The notes below the pieces were generated by a model. It searched no databases. It was not told the origin of the DNA and was given only the letters and a program-made list of their open reading frames with translations. From Deltaproteobacteria bacterium (GTDB taxonomy: Bacteria > Myxococcota_A > UBA9042), in contig JACKFC010000020.1 in assembly GCA_020632665.1 (NCBI GenBank), positions 1 through 64,000 of the forward strand: a DNA stretch of 64,000 bases, read 5' to 3'. The translations under genes and the position numbers were made by a program. This document shows, in pieces, positions 61,304 to 64,000 of this stretch. The stretch's first letter is position 1; each line of letters starts with the position of its first letter.

Positions 61304-62205
61304 AGCCGCAAGCTCGCCATGCCTGGGTCTACGCAATTACGTGGTCCGTGGCGCTCGCATGTCATGACGGCGGCCACGTTGAGCCTGCGGCCGACGGTGT
61401 GTCTCCGTCGTACCACGATGGAAGCATTCGGGGGTCCGATTCCAGCACCGGCGACGGTGACCTCCATGTACCACCGGGAACCCCGGACGCCGCAGCCGAT
61501 TCCAATGCCGCCGATGCAGCGCTTCGGGAAGATTGGCCGCCTGGATACTGCACCAATCTCCTTCCCTGCGACGCTGCGAAGGACTGTCCCTCAGGTACGT
61601 ACTGCTTGCCCTACGCCATGGGCTGGCGGTGCACACCGGGTTGCCTCTCCGAGTGCGGTGAAGAGTGTCCGGAGTTCTACGGTAGCTGCGACATTCTCGA
61701 CGGCGGCGCAGAAGCCATCTTCGCATGTTCGAATCGGGACTCGTGGTTTCCGTACGGTATGCCATGTGTATCTGATGCGGATTGCCGGCTCGAGCTCCTG
61801 CCAACAGAAGCGGGGAGAGCAATGTTTCGCTGCGCGTTGGTGCAGGCTGCAGGGAAACCAACCTTCAAGCAGTGCCTGCGCAGATGCATCGGCGATTGGA
61901 ACTGTGGTGCGACCGAGACATGCGCCTCCGCAGAAGGTCGTTCATCGAGCGGCTCCGGTGTGTGCAGACCGAAGTCGGGCAAGGCGAAGTGTCGAGCGTG
62001 GTCGGTGGTGAATAGCTCGATAGGACGCTGTCATCGAGCGAACGTCCACGGTTCCTGCGAAGGCAGCGCACACTGCACGACGGTTGGTGAGCTCCCCACC
62101 TGCGACGCCCCCGAGCCCGCCTCCGAAACCTGCGGCCCAGCCGGCACCGGCGACGGCATCGACCAAGACTGCGACGGCGAGACCGACGAGGGGTGCGGAC
62201 CATGA
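61300..62205 (+). CDS. Cys-containing lipoprotein between the paralogues
   Basis: 301 residues. ATG 61300 overlaps the preceding stop (ATGA); ATG 61288 would add four residues. The signal ends SVALAC (Cys21), then an Asp/Ser/Thr/Ala/Pro linker to about residue 80. Cys-rich modules follow (CDAAKDCPSGTYCLPYAMGW, CVSDADC, CIGDWNCGATETC), and the C-terminus CGPAGTGDGIDQDCDGETDE followed by GC matches the MopE-type putative metal-binding motif (GxDxDCDGxxDEGC). It is the only exported product of this operon. Its stop overlaps the next start by ATGA. An anchor or surface partner for the paralogues is inferred. Confidence 0.83.
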   Translation: MKPQARHAWVYAITWSVALACHDGGHVEPAADGVSPSYHDGSIRGSDSSTGDGDLHVPPGTPDAAADSNAADAALREDWPPGYCTNLLPCDAAKDCPSGTYCLPYAMGWRCTPGCLSECGEECPEFYGSCDILDGGAEAIFACSNRDSWFPYGMPCVSDADCRLELLPTEAGRAMFRCALVQAAGKPTFKQCLRRCIGDWNCGATETCASAEGRSSSGSGVCRPKSGKAKCRAWSVVNSSIGRCHRANVHGSCEGSAHCTTVGELPTCDAPEPASETCGPAGTGDGIDQDCDGETDEGCGP

Positions 62206-64000
62206 TCCGCTCCTGGACGCCGAAACAGCGCCTGCAGCGCCTCCGCGACCTCTTCGGCCCAGCCGAGGCCCTCGCCACCTTCGTCGGCGACGCGGCCGGC
62301 CCCGGTGGCCTGCCGTCCTGGCTCGCGACCGATCCGACCAACGCCGCGGCCGTCGTCGAGCACTTCCTGAACGCAGAGAAGTTGCACTTCGACTGGCGCT
62401 TCGCGCCGTTCTGGCAGGACGAGCAGCACGACGAGAACTGGCCCTTCGTCGGCGGGAGAGTTGCGACGAGCCTGCCGAAGCGATCGCTGCCCAAGAGCGC
62501 GCCGTTCGGCGGCTTCGGCGGATTCGACGAGTTCGAGGGGCTCCCCGAGGTTGCGCCAACGCCGCAGCCGGCGAGCAGCTTGCCGGCAGGCGCCGTCGAG
62601 CCCGATGCCGTGTCGGTGACCTCGCTGCTCTGGACCGAGCTCGCCCGACGCGGCAAGGGCACGGCGTGGCTGTGGGCGTATCGGCCCTACTTCTTCGCGG
62701 AAGTCGGCAAGCCGGCGCTGCTCGAGGGCGTCATCAAGCCCGATGAGCTCGAACACGCCGGCGAGATGACGCTCCTGGCCGAGGGCGGCCGCAAGGCCAA
62801 CGCCTTCGCTGCGACGCTCGCCATCGCGATCCAACACCTCGAATCCACACCAATGGAGGTGCACACCGCGCCGCCGGTCGGCTACCCGAGCCAATGGATC
62901 GACCCGCTGCCGTCGACGGCGAATTGGATCTCGCCGCTGCACGGCGACCAACGCTTCTGGGATGAGTTCGACGCGCCGCCGGTCGACCAGCGAGGGCAGC
63001 CGGATTGGGCCGGATCGAAGCGCTTTGTGCTCTATGGCCTCTCGTCGGTCGAAGCTTCGCGGGTGTGGGCGCGGCGGGTCGCGATCTCGCTTTGGGTGGA
63101 CCGCCAGCAGATGTGGCCGACGAGGTTGGCGATGCTGTCGGTTGCGCAGCGTCGACGCTTGCTCGGATGGGATCCGCTGGATCCCCGGGCGGCGGATCCG
63201 AACCGCTGTTGGGCGACCACTGCCGCGGCGGGTCCGGGCTACGGCTGCGTGCGTCCGGGCGACGCCCTGACCGCCGACGTCTTCGGCTTCGACTTTCGCG
63301 CGCTTTATTGGACCGACGGCTCTGGCGCGCCAGTTCAACACCGGCCGCACCCCGACGGCGGTCCTTGCGTGCTGCCCTACTCGGTGTGGGCGACCAATGC
63401 CTACCTTGCGTGGCGAGTCGCTTGGCACGAGATCCGGCCCTGGCAAGCTGCAGCTTCGAGCCCCGGGACCTGGGTCAGCGCGTGGCTCCATCGGCGCGGA
63501 TTCTCGCATCGATTTGGCCTGCTTGCGCGGCCAATGGCGGCGGAGTTTGGCCCATCTGCGGAGGGGCCTCACGCGGTGCCGTCGCCGCGAGACGCCCGAT
63601 CGTGGTGCGTAGCGATGAACAACAGCTTCGGCGCAAAAATCGTTGATCCGGGGCTGCCGAATTCCGAGTGGTGGAATGCCAATGCGGCGTTCACGGGTTC
63701 GCTCCCCGAGGTGCTAGACGCCAACTTCGGTGGTTGTCATATGAGCGCGGTGGTCTGCAAGGAGATCCTCGCGGCGATGAACGCCCCCGCGGTCTTGAGC
63801 GATGCTGGCTACGCATCTCGATTGGGTGCCGCCGGCGAAGCACCCGGCGTGAACCTTCCGGCCAAGGGCTGGCCCAGGGCGGCAGCCTTTGGGCCGAACG
63901 CTTGCCGATGGGCCGATACGAACAGGTTCGCCCACGCGAGTCTGGTCGTCGACGGTTCCACCGGACGCTACGTGACGTTCCACAATGATCGACTCGTAGG
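62202..64000 (+). CDS. Large Trp-rich protein with transglutaminase-like core (paralogue B), cut by window edge
   Basis: 599 codons are open to the window edge, so the C-terminus is missing. It is a paralogue of the gene at 58997: PKQRLQRLRDLFG, FAPFWQDEQHDENWPFVGG, ISPLHGDQRFWDEFDAPPVD, WARRVAISLWVD and GWDPLDPR all align. The C-terminal core has NFGGCHMSAVVCKEILAAMN with Cys512, FAHASLVVDG with His578, and TFHNDRL, where the HxD pair is 16 and 18 residues after the His, exactly as in paralogue A. Sequence identity is otherwise moderate and codon use is more GC-biased, so the duplication is old. The ATG overlaps the lipoprotein stop (ATGA). Confidence 0.8.
   Translation, partial: MIRSWTPKQRLQRLRDLFGPAEALATFVGDAAGPGGLPSWLATDPTNAAAVVEHFLNAEKLHFDWRFAPFWQDEQHDENWPFVGGRVATSLPKRSLPKSAPFGGFGGFDEFEGLPEVAPTPQPASSLPAGAVEPDAVSVTSLLWTELARRGKGTAWLWAYRPYFFAEVGKPALLEGVIKPDELEHAGEMTLLAEGGRKANAFAATLAIAIQHLESTPMEVHTAPPVGYPSQWIDPLPSTANWISPLHGDQRFWDEFDAPPVDQRGQPDWAGSKRFVLYGLSSVEASRVWARRVAISLWVDRQQMWPTRLAMLSVAQRRRLLGWDPLDPRAADPNRCWATTAAAGPGYGCVRPGDALTADVFGFDFRALYWTDGSGAPVQHRPHPDGGPCVLPYSVWATNAYLAWRVAWHEIRPWQAAASSPGTWVSAWLHRRGFSHRFGLLARPMAAEFGPSAEGPHAVPSPRDARSWCVAMNNSFGAKIVDPGLPNSEWWNANAAFTGSLPEVLDANFGGCHMSAVVCKEILAAMNAPAVLSDAGYASRLGAAGEAPGVNLPAKGWPRAAAFGPNACRWADTNRFAHASLVVDGSTGRYVTFHNDRLV

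Noticed and set aside
1..64000. tRNA, rRNA, CRISPR arrays, transposases or integrases
   Set aside because: Looked for and not seen; the repeats present are in-frame coding repeats, and no transposase or integrase motif was found even beside the TA modules.

Overview
The window is very GC-rich DNA that reads as a member of the Myxococcota or a close relative (former Deltaproteobacteria). The evidence is a large set of outer-surface lipoproteins with Asp/Thr/Gly-rich linkers followed by Cys-rich repeats of the CDDGDxCT and CGNGxCExGE types, a Hanks-type Ser/Thr kinase with the HRDVSPxN loop common in myxobacteria, a class III adenylate cyclase, and giant proteins of unknown function. No rRNA, tRNA, CRISPR array, insertion sequence or prophage was recognised. 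Coding density is high and nearly every base is accounted for.

Left part (1-10.9 kb, all minus strand): a truncated Cys-rich lipoprotein, an AtoE-type short-chain fatty acid transporter, a TPR/zinc-peptidase protein, an NTF2-like lipoprotein, an extensin-like carboxypeptidase, a Cys-rich lipoprotein with two somatomedin-B-like modules, etfBA ending in a strong terminator, and an SRPBCC protein. Next (11.1-19.1 kb) comes a membrane protein with three EF-hands and two cyclic-nucleotide-binding domains, convergent with an adenylate cyclase, then a kinase / transaldolase / O-antigen-ligase-like gene row.

Middle (19.2-45.1 kb): a coupled SpoIID-like / lipoprotein / HutF row; a 1780-residue lipoprotein with Cys-rich repeats and two predicted propellers; a 1437-residue membrane protein; a pseudo-receiver protein with an extremely acidic repeat region; and two giant lipoproteins (2158 and 1252 residues) with related Cys-rich stalks, the first carrying a long coiled coil and a C-terminal region that recalls the end of Tc-toxin A subunits.

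Right part (45.2-64 kb): a compact minus-strand operon lemA / M48 peptidase / acyltransferase / lipase / acetyltransferase; a Cys-rich lipoprotein with its own terminator; a coupled operon of a nucleotidyltransferase-like protein and two radical SAM proteins; two adjacent toxin-antitoxin modules (ParD-like with a zeta-like kinase, and VapBC with an apparent operator); and a four-gene plus-strand operon encoding a small beta-rich protein, two large Trp-rich paralogues and a lipoprotein between them. The paralogues share a C-terminal Cys/His/Asp arrangement like transglutaminase-fold enzymes. This last operon, at an accessory-looking locus beside the toxin-antitoxin genes, is the best candidate here for an undescribed system.
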